Source: Chryseolinea sp. H1M3-3
GTDB lineage: Bacteria > Bacteroidota > Bacteroidia > Cytophagales > Cyclobacteriaceae
DNA length: 64,000 bases
Assembly: GCF_029360725.1 (NCBI RefSeq)
Contig: NZ_JARKMY010000009.1
Coordinates: forward strand, 124,001-188,000
Direction: 5' to 3'
The translations under genes and the position numbers were made by a program. Every line of letters starts with the position of its first letter. The first letter of the stretch is position 1. Positions 46,321 through 54,463 of this stretch are shown in pieces. The notes beneath the pieces were generated by a model, which saw only the letters and a program-made list of their open reading frames with translations, was not told the origin of the DNA and made no database searches.

Positions 46321-46650
46321 GACTGACGTTGACTGCTACGCGTTAGATGTCTTACAACGGTTTGACTATCCTGAATCGGAAAGCAATACCCTTAGCGTTG
46401 GTTATATATGTCCTGGCTTGGCGAAATCCTGCCGATTAACTGTCCGCCTAAAAACAATAGCATAGAATGTATCCGCTTAAAAAAATCGCCCGGGTAAATT
46501 CGAAATATGCAGTGGGATTTTGTAACGTCAATTTTAAACTGAGAACATGATAAAGCCGAGTCAATGTCTGGCCCGTAATCGCGAAGCATGTTGGGTCCGA
46601 GTCACGCCATCGCTGCTACCCACGTTGGAAGACTCGAACCAGGCAAAAGT
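46321..46650 (+). repeat. Dispersed repeat, copy 2
   Basis: It begins GACTGACGTTGACTGCTACG, contains TCTTACAACGGTTTGACTAT, and continues to TTGGAAGACTCGAACCAG at its distal end, like copy 1 but with an insertion in the middle. It ends 75 bases before the 3' end of the epimerase-like gene. Confidence 0.7.
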
Positions 46651-46724
46651 CAGCCTGGAGTTTTCATGTTGAAATTCAGATTGAATGCAAAACGGATCGT
46701 TCAGGAGATGGCGCAAACACCTGC

Positions 46725-47627
46725 TCACTTCTCTTTCACATACTTCCTCCAGTTATGCTGCTCCCTGAACCCTAACACTTCACGGATTTTGCGATTGGAA
46801 AATAAGGCTTCATGCTCTTCCAAGTCGCGGGTCACTGGAACGCCAGGGAAAAACTGTTCCGCCAGGTCTTTGCTGGGAATGATCGCGCCATTGGTGTTGT
46901 TTCCAGCATTGAAGACTTGGTAGCCAAGGCCGTCTTTTTTCAAGCATAGATCGACGATCTGCCCAAGATCACGCGCATCGATATAACAAAACGCATTCCT
47001 GCGGCGCACTTCGGGATGTTTGAAATAATGCGGAAACAGTTCGCTGTATTCGTGAGGTTCAATCACGTTTCCGATTCGAAGGGCATAGATATCAACGCCG
47101 GACCGTCGCTGGAAGCTCCGCGCCGTTTTCTCATTGACGACTTTCGATAGTCCATAGCTATCCATGGGATCAACATCATAGTCCTCTTCCAACGGCAACG
47201 CTTTAGGGTTGGTTTGGCCATCCGAAAAACAGATACCATAGGTAGTCTCAGACGAAGCAATGATGATCTTCTTAATGCCAAGTTTAACAGCGGCTTCGAT
47301 CACATTGTAGGTGCCGATGGTGTTGACCCGAAACGTTTCATTATCCGGTCTGATCAGGATCCTGGGCACGGCAGCAAAATGGACGACAGCATCGAACGCG
47401 GGTACGCCATTGCCTGACTCCAACTCACCTAACCCGGCATACGAGCTCATGGCATTAAACATTTGTCCGGAATCCGTAATGTCCGCGATCAGGTTATTTA
47501 CGCCTGGGTAATTCAAGGGCACAAGGTCTACATTCATCACGCGGTGTCCCTGGTCGAGCAGGTAAGGTATCACGTGTCTTCCTGCTTTTCCCGATCCTCC
47601 AGTAAAAAATATTCGTTTCTTAGTCAT
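46725..47627 (-). CDS. NAD-dependent epimerase/dehydratase-family protein
   Basis: A 300-residue extended short-chain dehydrogenase. The Rossmann motif is TGGSGKAG (9-16). D34 after the second strand favours NAD(H). The catalytic residues are S125/S126 in IASSET and Y158-xxx-K162 in SYGLSKV. Members with this length act on sugars or sugar acids (uronate dehydrogenases, nucleotide-sugar epimerases); DRIGN-type substrate loop residues (LRIGNVIEPHEY) agree. The exact substrate cannot be read. It stands alone, with a dispersed repeat copy on each side. Confidence 0.85.
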   Translation of the reverse strand: MTKKRIFFTGGSGKAGRHVIPYLLDQGHRVMNVDLVPLNYPGVNNLIADITDSGQMFNAMSSYAGLGELESGNGVPAFDAVVHFAAVPRILIRPDNETFRVNTIGTYNVIEAAVKLGIKKIIIASSETTYGICFSDGQTNPKALPLEEDYDVDPMDSYGLSKVVNEKTARSFQRRSGVDIYALRIGNVIEPHEYSELFPHYFKHPEVRRRNAFCYIDARDLGQIVDLCLKKDGLGYQVFNAGNNTNGAIIPSKDLAEQFFPGVPVTRDLEEHEALFSNRKIREVLGFREQHNWRKYVKEK

Positions 47628-47966
47628 AGTTACTAGTGATTGTTTATTCAGTCAGGTGTGAGCGCTGCCGTAATCGCGCTCCTGCCTAATAGGAACAAGT
47701 TCTAAATATAAGGCAAAAAAAATATCAAAAATTAGTACGCGCGTTACATCGAAAAAAACACTTGATAAGTGGTGAAATGGTTTCAAAATCATTGAGATAG
47801 TTTTGTTGGACGATGGTAGATTTCGACTTGCCGAATGCATATTTAATATTTGTTCCCCCATCTCCAGAATTCTGATCGGACTCCCAAGCATCGCCACGTT
47901 GCAAGTCGCGCCTCCTTCCCTCCTAAAGCCTGTTGTGAGTAGGAAAGTGCGCGGCTCAATTGTGCC

Positions 47967-48110
47967 GACAATGTTTGCCTGCTACCCTGTTAGACATCTT
48001 ACAACGGTTTGACTATGCTGAAACTTAAAACCGATGCCCTGAGCAGTGGTGGGACGCCGACATTTGGCAACGCTAGCTTGAAAACTGGGAGCAGGTCGGG
48101 GATTTAAAGT
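47967..48110 (+). repeat. Dispersed repeat, copy 3
   Basis: It contains CATCTTACAACGGTTTGACT and AAAACCGATGCCCTGAGCAG, then TTTGGCAACG, matching copy 1 at the same positions. The distal GGAAGACT part is missing. Preceded by TAGGAAAGTGCGC, also found at 45912. Confidence 0.65.
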
Positions 48111-48243
48111 AGATCTCATAATAAATTAAAAGCGATGTCAGGAAGGGCATCTCGTTTTGTAGGCTCTCGCCGGCGTTGCACTCACTGCCATGGACCATCA
48201 ACGATGGACTTTAAGATGATCGTTTCATAGCGTCCATTCTAAA

Positions 48244-48495
48244 GTGTGTTTTGGCTTGGGCAACGCCTCCGGCCCGGGCTATCCGCTACAAGCCGGCCTC
48301 GCTCCTGCCAGCGCACTTTGGTTGCTTACGCGAAAGCTTGCGCCGCCGCCTGTAACTTTAGCGCACGCGGTCAGCGACAGCGTGGCTACGCTTCTACCCC
48401 TATTGCTTTGCCAGTGCTGCAGCAACACCCAGTGTATAGCTGCACACTTCCCTCGCGCTTGGCAGCGCACTTTTTATCCGAATACCGCCTACTAG
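48244..48495. other. GC-rich non-coding block
   Basis: This stretch is clearly richer in G and C than everything around it, with words such as CTCCGGCCCGGGCTATCCGC and two copies of the CAGCGCACTTT motif near 48309 and 48464. Open frames in three phases lack domains. It precedes the toxin-antitoxin genes by about 75 bases. I cannot say what it is; it may be another repetitive element. Nothing else was found in 47628-47966 or 48111-48243. Confidence 0.4.
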
Positions 48496-48568
48496 CCTCA
48501 TTTGTAGTGATTATTTGAGAACCAAATTCGAGCTAAAATTGTATCTTTAAGAGCCTTATTTAAATAAA

Positions 48569-48793
48569 ATGCTGTCCAAAGCCTTCGAAAACGAATTTTT
48601 CAAAAATCTAACGCTGCTCAGCAAAGAGCAACAAAGCAAAGTCTTGGCTTATGCTAAATCTCTCTTGAAAAGGACTAAGAATACCAACCAGGAACTTTTA
48701 CAATTAGCCGGTAGCATTGACCCTAAAGATATTCGGGAAATGAGCGAAGCTATCGAAGCTGGTTGTGAAAACATAGATAAGAATGAGTGGTAA
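48569..48793 (+). CDS. Antitoxin-like small protein (VapB role)
   Basis: A 74-residue helical acidic protein. The N-terminus FFKNLTLLSKEQQSKVLAYA resembles DUF2281/VapB-type small antitoxins, with a C-terminal region ending ENIDKNEW that would wrap the toxin. Its end overlaps the PIN-domain gene by 11 bases, the usual antitoxin-first order. It should neutralise the toxin and repress the operon. Family assignment is by context and general features. Confidence 0.65.
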   Translation: MLSKAFENEFFKNLTLLSKEQQSKVLAYAKSLLKRTKNTNQELLQLAGSIDPKDIREMSEAIEAGCENIDKNEW

Positions 48794-49085
48794 GAATTAT
48801 CTGCTCGATACCAACATTGTTATCGGCCTTTTCGCAAATGAATCCTCAATTATTGAAAAAATTAAAACTCAGCCTTCCAGCATTTTTATTCCCAGTATTT
48901 TTTTAGGAGAACTTTTTTATGGTGCAGAACAATCCACTATGAAAAGTCAATTAAAAGCCAAGGGCACGCCAATTCCGGAAAATGATATTTGGATCGGTGC
49001 CCTCGCTCACCAGCATGGATTGACCCTAGTGACCCGGGACAAGCACTTTAATAGTATTGAAACTCTACAAATTGAAAATTGGTAA
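48783..49085 (+). CDS. vapC: PIN-domain VapC-like toxin, probably internally shortened
   Basis: A 100-residue protein with all four acidic PIN positions: D9 in LLDTNIVIG, E43 in LGELFYGA, D68 in PENDIWIGA and D86 in TRDKHF. PIN ribonucleases of this VapC type usually have about 130 residues. Here the segment between GAEQSTMKSQ and LKAKGTPIPEND lacks the two helices normally found there, roughly 30 residues. The reading frame remains open, so an in-frame deletion is likely. It would be a magnesium-dependent RNase if folded, but loss of the helices may inactivate it. It overlaps the antitoxin gene by 11 bases. Confidence 0.75.
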   Translation: MSGKNYLLDTNIVIGLFANESSIIEKIKTQPSSIFIPSIFLGELFYGAEQSTMKSQLKAKGTPIPENDIWIGALAHQHGLTLVTRDKHFNSIETLQIENW

Positions 49086-49285
49086 TAATCCTTCACAGCA
49101 GCAACGCACAGCCTAAGCCTGCGCAAAGAGTATCGTTGCGCAAACTGGTTGTAAACAACGAGATTGAGTTTGAAAAGCTACCACACAAAAACTTCAAAAA
49201 AATTTCACCACGGCCGACATTATATAACTTGCCCGGCGCAGCGCCTGTAATTTTGATAGATTCAATTTATCCAATCAATTAAAGC

Positions 49286-50170
49286 ATGCATTATCTAAAC
49301 AGGGTATCCAAACTAATATTTTCAGTTATCGTCGTTGTATTATCTTTTTTGATGCAATATGTAAACGCACAAATATCCTTACCGGAAATCCCAATCAAAT
49401 TGACTTTTTGCGGTGAGCCTGTTCCGTTGGATGATCCGTATATAAAGGAAAGACTGGAAAAGGAACTTATTATAAATATGTATAAGCACGCTTCCACCAT
49501 TCTTATATTAAAAGAAAGTGGCCGATGGAAATCTTATCTTCAGGCAATGCTCGATAGCGCAATGGTACCCCAAGAATTCTTTTATCTGGCCGTTATTGAG
49601 AGTGAGTTAGATCCTATGTCTCGCTCAGGCGCAGGAGCTGCAGGATTTTGGCACTTTACGGAAAGTACTGCAAAAGAATACAGTCTTGAAATTTCGGCTT
49701 ATGTGGATGAAAGAAGAGATGCTGAAAAATCAACCCGGGCCGCATCCGAGTTTTTGAAACGTGCATACAAAAAGTTTGGTTCGTGGACATTAGCAGCTGC
49801 AGCCTTTAATCGAGGATCTAAAGGAATTGAAAATGCGATAAAGGGTCAAAACACCAAGAACTATTACCAGCTTTACCTGAACGAAGAAACAGCTCGGTAT
49901 GTATTTCGGATTCTTGCCCTAAAGCTGATTATTGAAGCTCCGGAAAAATATGGCTATAATCTTTCCCCTTCTGATTATTACCAGCCGGTTGCGTATAAAA
50001 CTATCGTTATAGACAAATCCATTGAAGATCTACCGACGTTCGCAAAATCGTTAGGAGTCAGTTACCAAACATTAAAAGAACATAATCCCTGGATTCAAAA
50101 CACCGACTACAAGCTTGTATTAACAGAAGGGAAAAAATATAAAATAAGAATACCAGCAAAAAAGGATTAG
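49286..50170 (+). CDS. Lytic transglycosylase with LysM-like C-terminus (MltD type)
   Basis: A 294-residue exported protein (signal in residues 8-28). The SLT catalytic domain spans about 85-215, with the catalytic glutamate E105 in AVIESELDP, followed by SGAGAAGFWHFTESTAKEY and AAAAFNRGSKGI, the standard family blocks. Residues 235-290 look like a LysM-type peptidoglycan-binding domain (DLPTFAKSLGVSYQTLKEHNP). It cleaves the glycan strand of peptidoglycan with 1,6-anhydro product formation, in the periplasm. The 200-base stretch after vapC before it contains no convincing gene. Confidence 0.9.
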   Translation: MHYLNRVSKLIFSVIVVVLSFLMQYVNAQISLPEIPIKLTFCGEPVPLDDPYIKERLEKELIINMYKHASTILILKESGRWKSYLQAMLDSAMVPQEFFYLAVIESELDPMSRSGAGAAGFWHFTESTAKEYSLEISAYVDERRDAEKSTRAASEFLKRAYKKFGSWTLAAAAFNRGSKGIENAIKGQNTKNYYQLYLNEETARYVFRILALKLIIEAPEKYGYNLSPSDYYQPVAYKTIVIDKSIEDLPTFAKSLGVSYQTLKEHNPWIQNTDYKLVLTEGKKYKIRIPAKKD

Positions 50171-50186
50171 GTGTAAGGACATTCTC

Positions 50187-50290
50187 GTGACTGACGTTGC
50201 CTGCTACATCGCTAAATGTCTTACAACCGTTTGACTACTGTAGGACTTAAAACCAATACGCTTAGCGATGGTTGTACGCGCATTATGTTT
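50187..50290 (+). repeat. Dispersed repeat, copy 4
   Basis: It begins GACTGACGTTGCCTGCTACA, contains TCTTACAACCGTTTGACTAC and AAAACCAATACGCTTAGCGA. In this copy CATCGCTAA and TTAGCGATG are perfect complements, enclosing the core as a stem-loop. It lies just downstream of the transglycosylase gene. Confidence 0.7.
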
Positions 50291-50317
50291 GCTACCTTAT
50301 TTGCGTTAAAGTGAAAT

Positions 50318-50764
50318 TCATTCGACTTTTATAATGGTTGCCTGCCGACCTATAATGCTCCATGAATTATTCTTTAATAGCCAGACATGTGTAAACCTAC
50401 GGGTAACCGTTTTGCCGGCATTGGCTTGTTTACCCTGAGGTTTTATTACTTCACCACCCATCACGACAGCTACATTATCGTGAATCACAATTTTTTCTAT
50501 GGTCCGTTCAAAGGAGAGATAGTTAAGGCCGCCAGCCCTGAAGTGTGCTTTTGTTCCTTCTACCGTTCCCACCACGTTGGCAGGCGTATTAATGATCATG
50601 GTGGGCGACCAAATTTTGTCGAACAGTGCTGCTGAATCTCCTTTCAATACTGACACCCGCTCCAAGTTGTCTAGTCGCCTGATTTCCGCTTCTCTAGGAT
50701 CTTGAGCGGAAGCCATTCTGGTAAAGCTTACACCAATGAGTATAATAATGTGTACAGTTTTCAT
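50318..50764 (-). CDS. Exported NTF2-like (DUF4440-type) protein
   Basis: A 148-residue protein with signal peptide MKTVHIIILIGVSFTRMASA and an NTF2-like domain: EIRRLDNLERVSVLKGDSAAL, IWSPTMIINTPANVV, then VIHDNVAVVMGGEVIKPQG and a terminal RRFTHVWLLKNNSWSIIGRQA. The last block, with THVW, is shared with the homologue at 11580-12053. Probably a periplasmic small-ligand protein or enzyme of unknown substrate. It stands alone and ends 27 bases from a dispersed repeat copy. Confidence 0.82.
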   Translation of the reverse strand: MKTVHIIILIGVSFTRMASAQDPREAEIRRLDNLERVSVLKGDSAALFDKIWSPTMIINTPANVVGTVEGTKAHFRAGGLNYLSFERTIEKIVIHDNVAVVMGGEVIKPQGKQANAGKTVTRRFTHVWLLKNNSWSIIGRQATIIKVE

Positions 50765-50907
50765 AAATTAAATAATTGGTTAATGATGGTTTGAAACACG
50801 AACGTTAAGGCACTTATTTATGGCCTTCGACTTTCATTTTCCAGTCATCAAAGTTCTATCGGAGGAGATTGAAGATTGGGTAAAAAATGGACTTTTTTAC
50901 TAACTTG

Positions 50908-51729
50908 TTACCGGAGCTTCAGAATTCTTTCCGGAGATGCCATGTGTGTATCTACCCATTCCTTTGGCGTCTGACCAGCAAACTCTTTGAATTCCTTTTC
51001 GAGGTGATGGTAGTCCGTGTACTGGAATTGTTGGGCAATGGATGACCACGGAACATCCGGGTAAACAATCTTGTATCGGTAGGCATGATTGAAGCGCGAT
51101 AGTCTGCTAAACAATTTGGGACTTGTGCCTATGCGTTCCTTAAACCTTCTGTAGAATTGCTTTGTACTTAGGCAGGCCTGGTCCGCTAAGGCATCCAATG
51201 AAAAACCGGTAGGATCCGCCAGCAAATAATTAGCAATATCATCTACCGGATTCCTCTCCTTCATGCTTCTGCATTTTGAGAATAGAAATCTTTCCACGAT
51301 CGATATCATGGAAGCATGGCCAGCGGCTTCCGCAAGTTGTTCACGCACAACGCTGATGTCCGATCCGAAAAATAATTCGGCATCACAAAACTGATCGAAC
51401 ATCTCTGATACTGGCAAGTGAATCAATCGGTGTAGAACACCGGGTCGAAAGAAAACGATGAAGGCAAAAAACGTGGGCGTTACCTGCAAAATTCTTGGGT
51501 CGAGTTGATGACTGAAAATAGAAATTACCGGCGGCTTTTCGGTGCATCCGGTTTTCAGGTTGGATAACTTGATTCCCCCTTGTATATAGAAAACTAATTT
51601 CTCTTCCGGCTTGGGGGATCGTTGTTTGCGCGGAATAGGTTCATGATTATTGAATTGAAAATGGATCAGGGTATAGTTTCTTACAAACTCATGTAAGGCC
51701 GGTCCAGGAAGGAAACTCTTATACAACAT
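50908..51729 (-). CDS. AraC-family transcriptional regulator
   Basis: A 273-residue cytoplasmic regulator. The N-terminal half (residues 1-160) resembles the DUF6597/AraC ligand-binding type with FLPGPALHEFVRNYTLIHF. The C-terminal half carries two HTH motifs: FSLDALADQACLSTKQFYRR and WSSIAQQFQYTDYHHLEKEF with the signature FAGQTPKEW. Targets unknown; it ends about 150 bases from the NTF2-like gene upstream element and is 240 bases from the serine hydrolase gene. Confidence 0.88.
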   Translation of the reverse strand: MLYKSFLPGPALHEFVRNYTLIHFQFNNHEPIPRKQRSPKPEEKLVFYIQGGIKLSNLKTGCTEKPPVISIFSHQLDPRILQVTPTFFAFIVFFRPGVLHRLIHLPVSEMFDQFCDAELFFGSDISVVREQLAEAAGHASMISIVERFLFSKCRSMKERNPVDDIANYLLADPTGFSLDALADQACLSTKQFYRRFKERIGTSPKLFSRLSRFNHAYRYKIVYPDVPWSSIAQQFQYTDYHHLEKEFKEFAGQTPKEWVDTHMASPERILKLR

Positions 51730-51971
51730 ACGGTAAGGGATAATTTTAGAAAAAGCCTAGTCCCAAACGCCCCCTCATTTCCAACATACAACAATTTACA
51801 AAATTAAATCCTGGCCCCAACCGTTTTCGTTGGCCGATGCAGGATTTATAAAATCGTTACATGTCCCGACAAGTGCCTGCTGTGAAAATTAAATGGAGAG
51901 ACAGAAAAATTTTTTGCTTCTACCCTATTCAAAATGACCTCCCTAGCCCATGTGAAAATTTCCTTTTTCTC

Positions 51972-53687
51972 TCACATAACCTTCTTAAACCTGACCCTTC
52001 CAAAAAGTACCATCGTTATTGCCTTCTTGTCCTTGGTATCGAAAACCAATGATGCGCCATCATCGGGATTGACAAATTCACCCTCGCCTCCCACCGGAAG
52101 TACTTTATATTTGTAGCCCCTGTCGTTGCCATACAATATCCCATCCGTTACCTCAAACTTGATCTTCCATTCTTTGTTGTCAACGTTCATGTATTCACCT
52201 TCCAGTAGTTTCAAATATTCAACAGGTACTTTTTTGATCAGATCATCTGTGTTGATGCCATTGTCTTTTAAGATTTTTACACCATTTACGTTGCCTGGAT
52301 TTAGCTTTACAGACTGCTTATAATTTTCAATGGCCTCCGTTTTGTTTCCCATGGCCATGAGTGCTTCAGCATAACTATCATAAACATTCGATGATTTAGG
52401 AAATGCTTCTGTATTGAGTTTAAAAATTGCCGCGGCTTCTTTCATTTTCCCCGACTGAAGAAATTCGTAGCCTGTTCTGTTCATTTCGTGTTCATTGAGA
52501 TAATATCCGGCGGCATCTTTGACGCCTTTATAATATTCTAACGCTACTGGAACTCCGTCTTTCTCTATCTTGTCTGCCAACGAATAGGCAACAGATCGTT
52601 TCGGCAAGTCGTATGGTTTATCATAAAGGATGGCAGCAATGGCATTCGTCATTTCATTGAGAGGCGCTCCTCCGGTGTTATTCAATAATACAATGAGTGA
52701 TTTGTCCGATAAAACTCGAGTGATCTGAGTGTTAAAACCATTTATGCCGCCTCCATGGCCGACGGTTTCAATTTTCGCTGCCGTGTTACCTAAGGGTATT
52801 TCACCAATACCCCAACCATAACCATAGTGGCCCCCACCCGACGGAATATGTTTGGCAAACAATAGCTCCATATTTTCCTTCCGAAGCAATTGGTTGGTAT
52901 ACAATGCCTGATCCCATAGATACAGATCTTCGACTGTTGAATACATTGCTCCGGCAGCATATGGGACCGACATGTCAAGAAACTTTGCATTGACATACTG
53001 CCTTCCATTTTTCTCATAGCCGCTAGCCCTGTTTTTCAACAGCAATTCATGATGATCATATCCGGTATTATTCATCTTGAGCGGCGTCAAAATATTTTCA
53101 CGTAATACCTGCTCATAAGATTTACCTGTTACTTTTTCAATGATGTAACCCAATAGCAGATAGCCTGAATTGCTGTAAGCAAAACGCTCTCCTGGTTTGA
53201 ATTCCAGCGTTGAGTCGGCAGACATATTTACAAGCTGCTCTGGCGTGTATGCATTAATGCTGACGTTCTTAAGGAAACCCGGAAACGAAGTCATGTTCGG
53301 AATTCCGGACGTATGCGTCAGCAGGTGATGTATAGTAATTATAGCACCTGTTTTTTTAGGATAATCGGGAAGATAGGTGGAGATGGGTACATCTAATTTC
53401 AATTTACCTTGTTCCACCAATTGCATGATCAACATGGACGAAAATTGCTTCGTGATAGAACCTAGCCGATGTTTAGTGTCAGGCTGGTTAGGAATATTCC
53501 ATTCCATTTCAGCTAACCCAAAACCTTTTTTGTAAATTACTTTACCCTTTTCAGCGACCAGAACAGATCCATTAAATTTTCCGTATTCGGCATACGTACT
53601 TATTAACTTCTCGAGTCTATTGACTTTGGTTTGTCCATAAGAGACGATGCCTGCTACTATAAAGACACCGAGGAAAACAGTCTTCAT
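51972..53687 (-). CDS. Class C beta-lactamase-like serine hydrolase with TPR-like tail
   Basis: A 571-residue exported protein. I prefer the ATG at 53687, which begins a good signal peptide (MKTVFLGVFIVAGIVSYGQ), over the frame start at 53714. The hydrolase domain has S77-I-T-K80, YSNSGYLLLG (the YxN motif) and HGGGINGF (third motif). TPR-like helices follow at about 390-470 (NVYDSYAEALMAMGNKTEAI), then a C-terminal beta domain. Such proteins are esterases or D-aminopeptidases rather than proven beta-lactamases. Periplasmic. Helically phased TGTAAA words lie upstream of its start. Confidence 0.88.
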   Translation of the reverse strand: MKTVFLGVFIVAGIVSYGQTKVNRLEKLISTYAEYGKFNGSVLVAEKGKVIYKKGFGLAEMEWNIPNQPDTKHRLGSITKQFSSMLIMQLVEQGKLKLDVPISTYLPDYPKKTGAIITIHHLLTHTSGIPNMTSFPGFLKNVSINAYTPEQLVNMSADSTLEFKPGERFAYSNSGYLLLGYIIEKVTGKSYEQVLRENILTPLKMNNTGYDHHELLLKNRASGYEKNGRQYVNAKFLDMSVPYAAGAMYSTVEDLYLWDQALYTNQLLRKENMELLFAKHIPSGGGHYGYGWGIGEIPLGNTAAKIETVGHGGGINGFNTQITRVLSDKSLIVLLNNTGGAPLNEMTNAIAAILYDKPYDLPKRSVAYSLADKIEKDGVPVALEYYKGVKDAAGYYLNEHEMNRTGYEFLQSGKMKEAAAIFKLNTEAFPKSSNVYDSYAEALMAMGNKTEAIENYKQSVKLNPGNVNGVKILKDNGINTDDLIKKVPVEYLKLLEGEYMNVDNKEWKIKFEVTDGILYGNDRGYKYKVLPVGGEGEFVNPDDGASLVFDTKDKKAITMVLFGRVRFKKVM

Positions 53688-53824
53688 AATTGTTCTTTTA
53701 AGATCACTCATCATTATTTGATTTTTGTTTTTGATAACGTGCTAACTATTGGTTTTGTAATTTCTTGTTATTTAAGAGCACCAAATTCACCTACCCAAAC
53801 CTACACAACTGCATTGCTTCTCCT

Positions 53825-53866
53825 TGTAAATGAATTGTAAAAGAAATGTAAATGCATGTAAATTCT
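53825..53866. promoter_or_regulatory. Four TGTAAA direct repeats at 10-11 bp spacing
   Basis: TGTAAA begins at 53825, 53836, 53847 and 53857, so the copies face the same side of the helix. They lie about 140 bases upstream of the serine hydrolase start (53687) and 170 bases upstream of the divergent gene at 54036. This suggests an operator for a regulator binding cooperatively. Nothing else was identified in the 348-bp gap. Confidence 0.4.
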
Positions 53867-54035
53867 GTTCTTCGGTTTCCCAATCGCAGGCAACCAGGCG
53901 CCAATGTGCCAATCATGCTCATCTCTTAATCATCCAAATTCCTTTCAGACGCTTATTTTGTGAATAAGGTATATGTTCCTATTTTCAAGGTTTCAGCGGC
54001 GAGATTGGACATTAATTTATAAAAAATTAATATAA

Positions 54036-54416
54036 ATGACTTTCATTGAATTTATTCAGAAACCCTATGGCCAGCTCGCTACGTTTTTATCCCTTACACT
54101 TCTTGTACTAATCATTGTACGTCCGCGACAGGCAGAACCATTGTGGACGATGGCTGGATTATTTTATATCTGTTTCATTATCACTAACGCTATTTTTATT
54201 TGGAGTGCAGGGCACCAATGGCTTTATCTTCTTTATTCGTTGGGTTGTTCGGTAGCCTATATTTTGGTTATCAGCGGACTGACATCTGCGTATACATCCA
54301 TAGCAAATGTTGATGGTTCTGGAGAAAGCGGTATGATATTTCTTGTGATCATATATCATCCATTCATACTGCTGTTGGTCATTTTTTTCAGCTGGTTGTA
54401 TATGAAACTTTTCTAA
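54036..54416 (+). CDS. Small integral membrane protein, function unknown
   Basis: A 126-residue protein with four predicted TM helices (about residues 13-28, 38-55, 62-83 and 100-125; for example ATFLSLTLLVLIIV and IFLVIIYHPFILLLVIFFSW). No family was recognised and no catalytic residues are evident. It lies 47 bases before the glycosyltransferase gene on the same strand and could be co-transcribed with it. Confidence 0.6.
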   Translation: MTFIEFIQKPYGQLATFLSLTLLVLIIVRPRQAEPLWTMAGLFYICFIITNAIFIWSAGHQWLYLLYSLGCSVAYILVISGLTSAYTSIANVDGSGESGMIFLVIIYHPFILLLVIFFSWLYMKLF

Positions 54417-54463
54417 GTTCAAGACCAATTAACATTAGATTACTGTAGCCATACAATTTCTAG

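Noticed and set aside
49079-49282. 67-codon frame between the PIN toxin and the transglycosylase
   Set aside because: No domain and a start inside the toxin gene; more likely non-coding.
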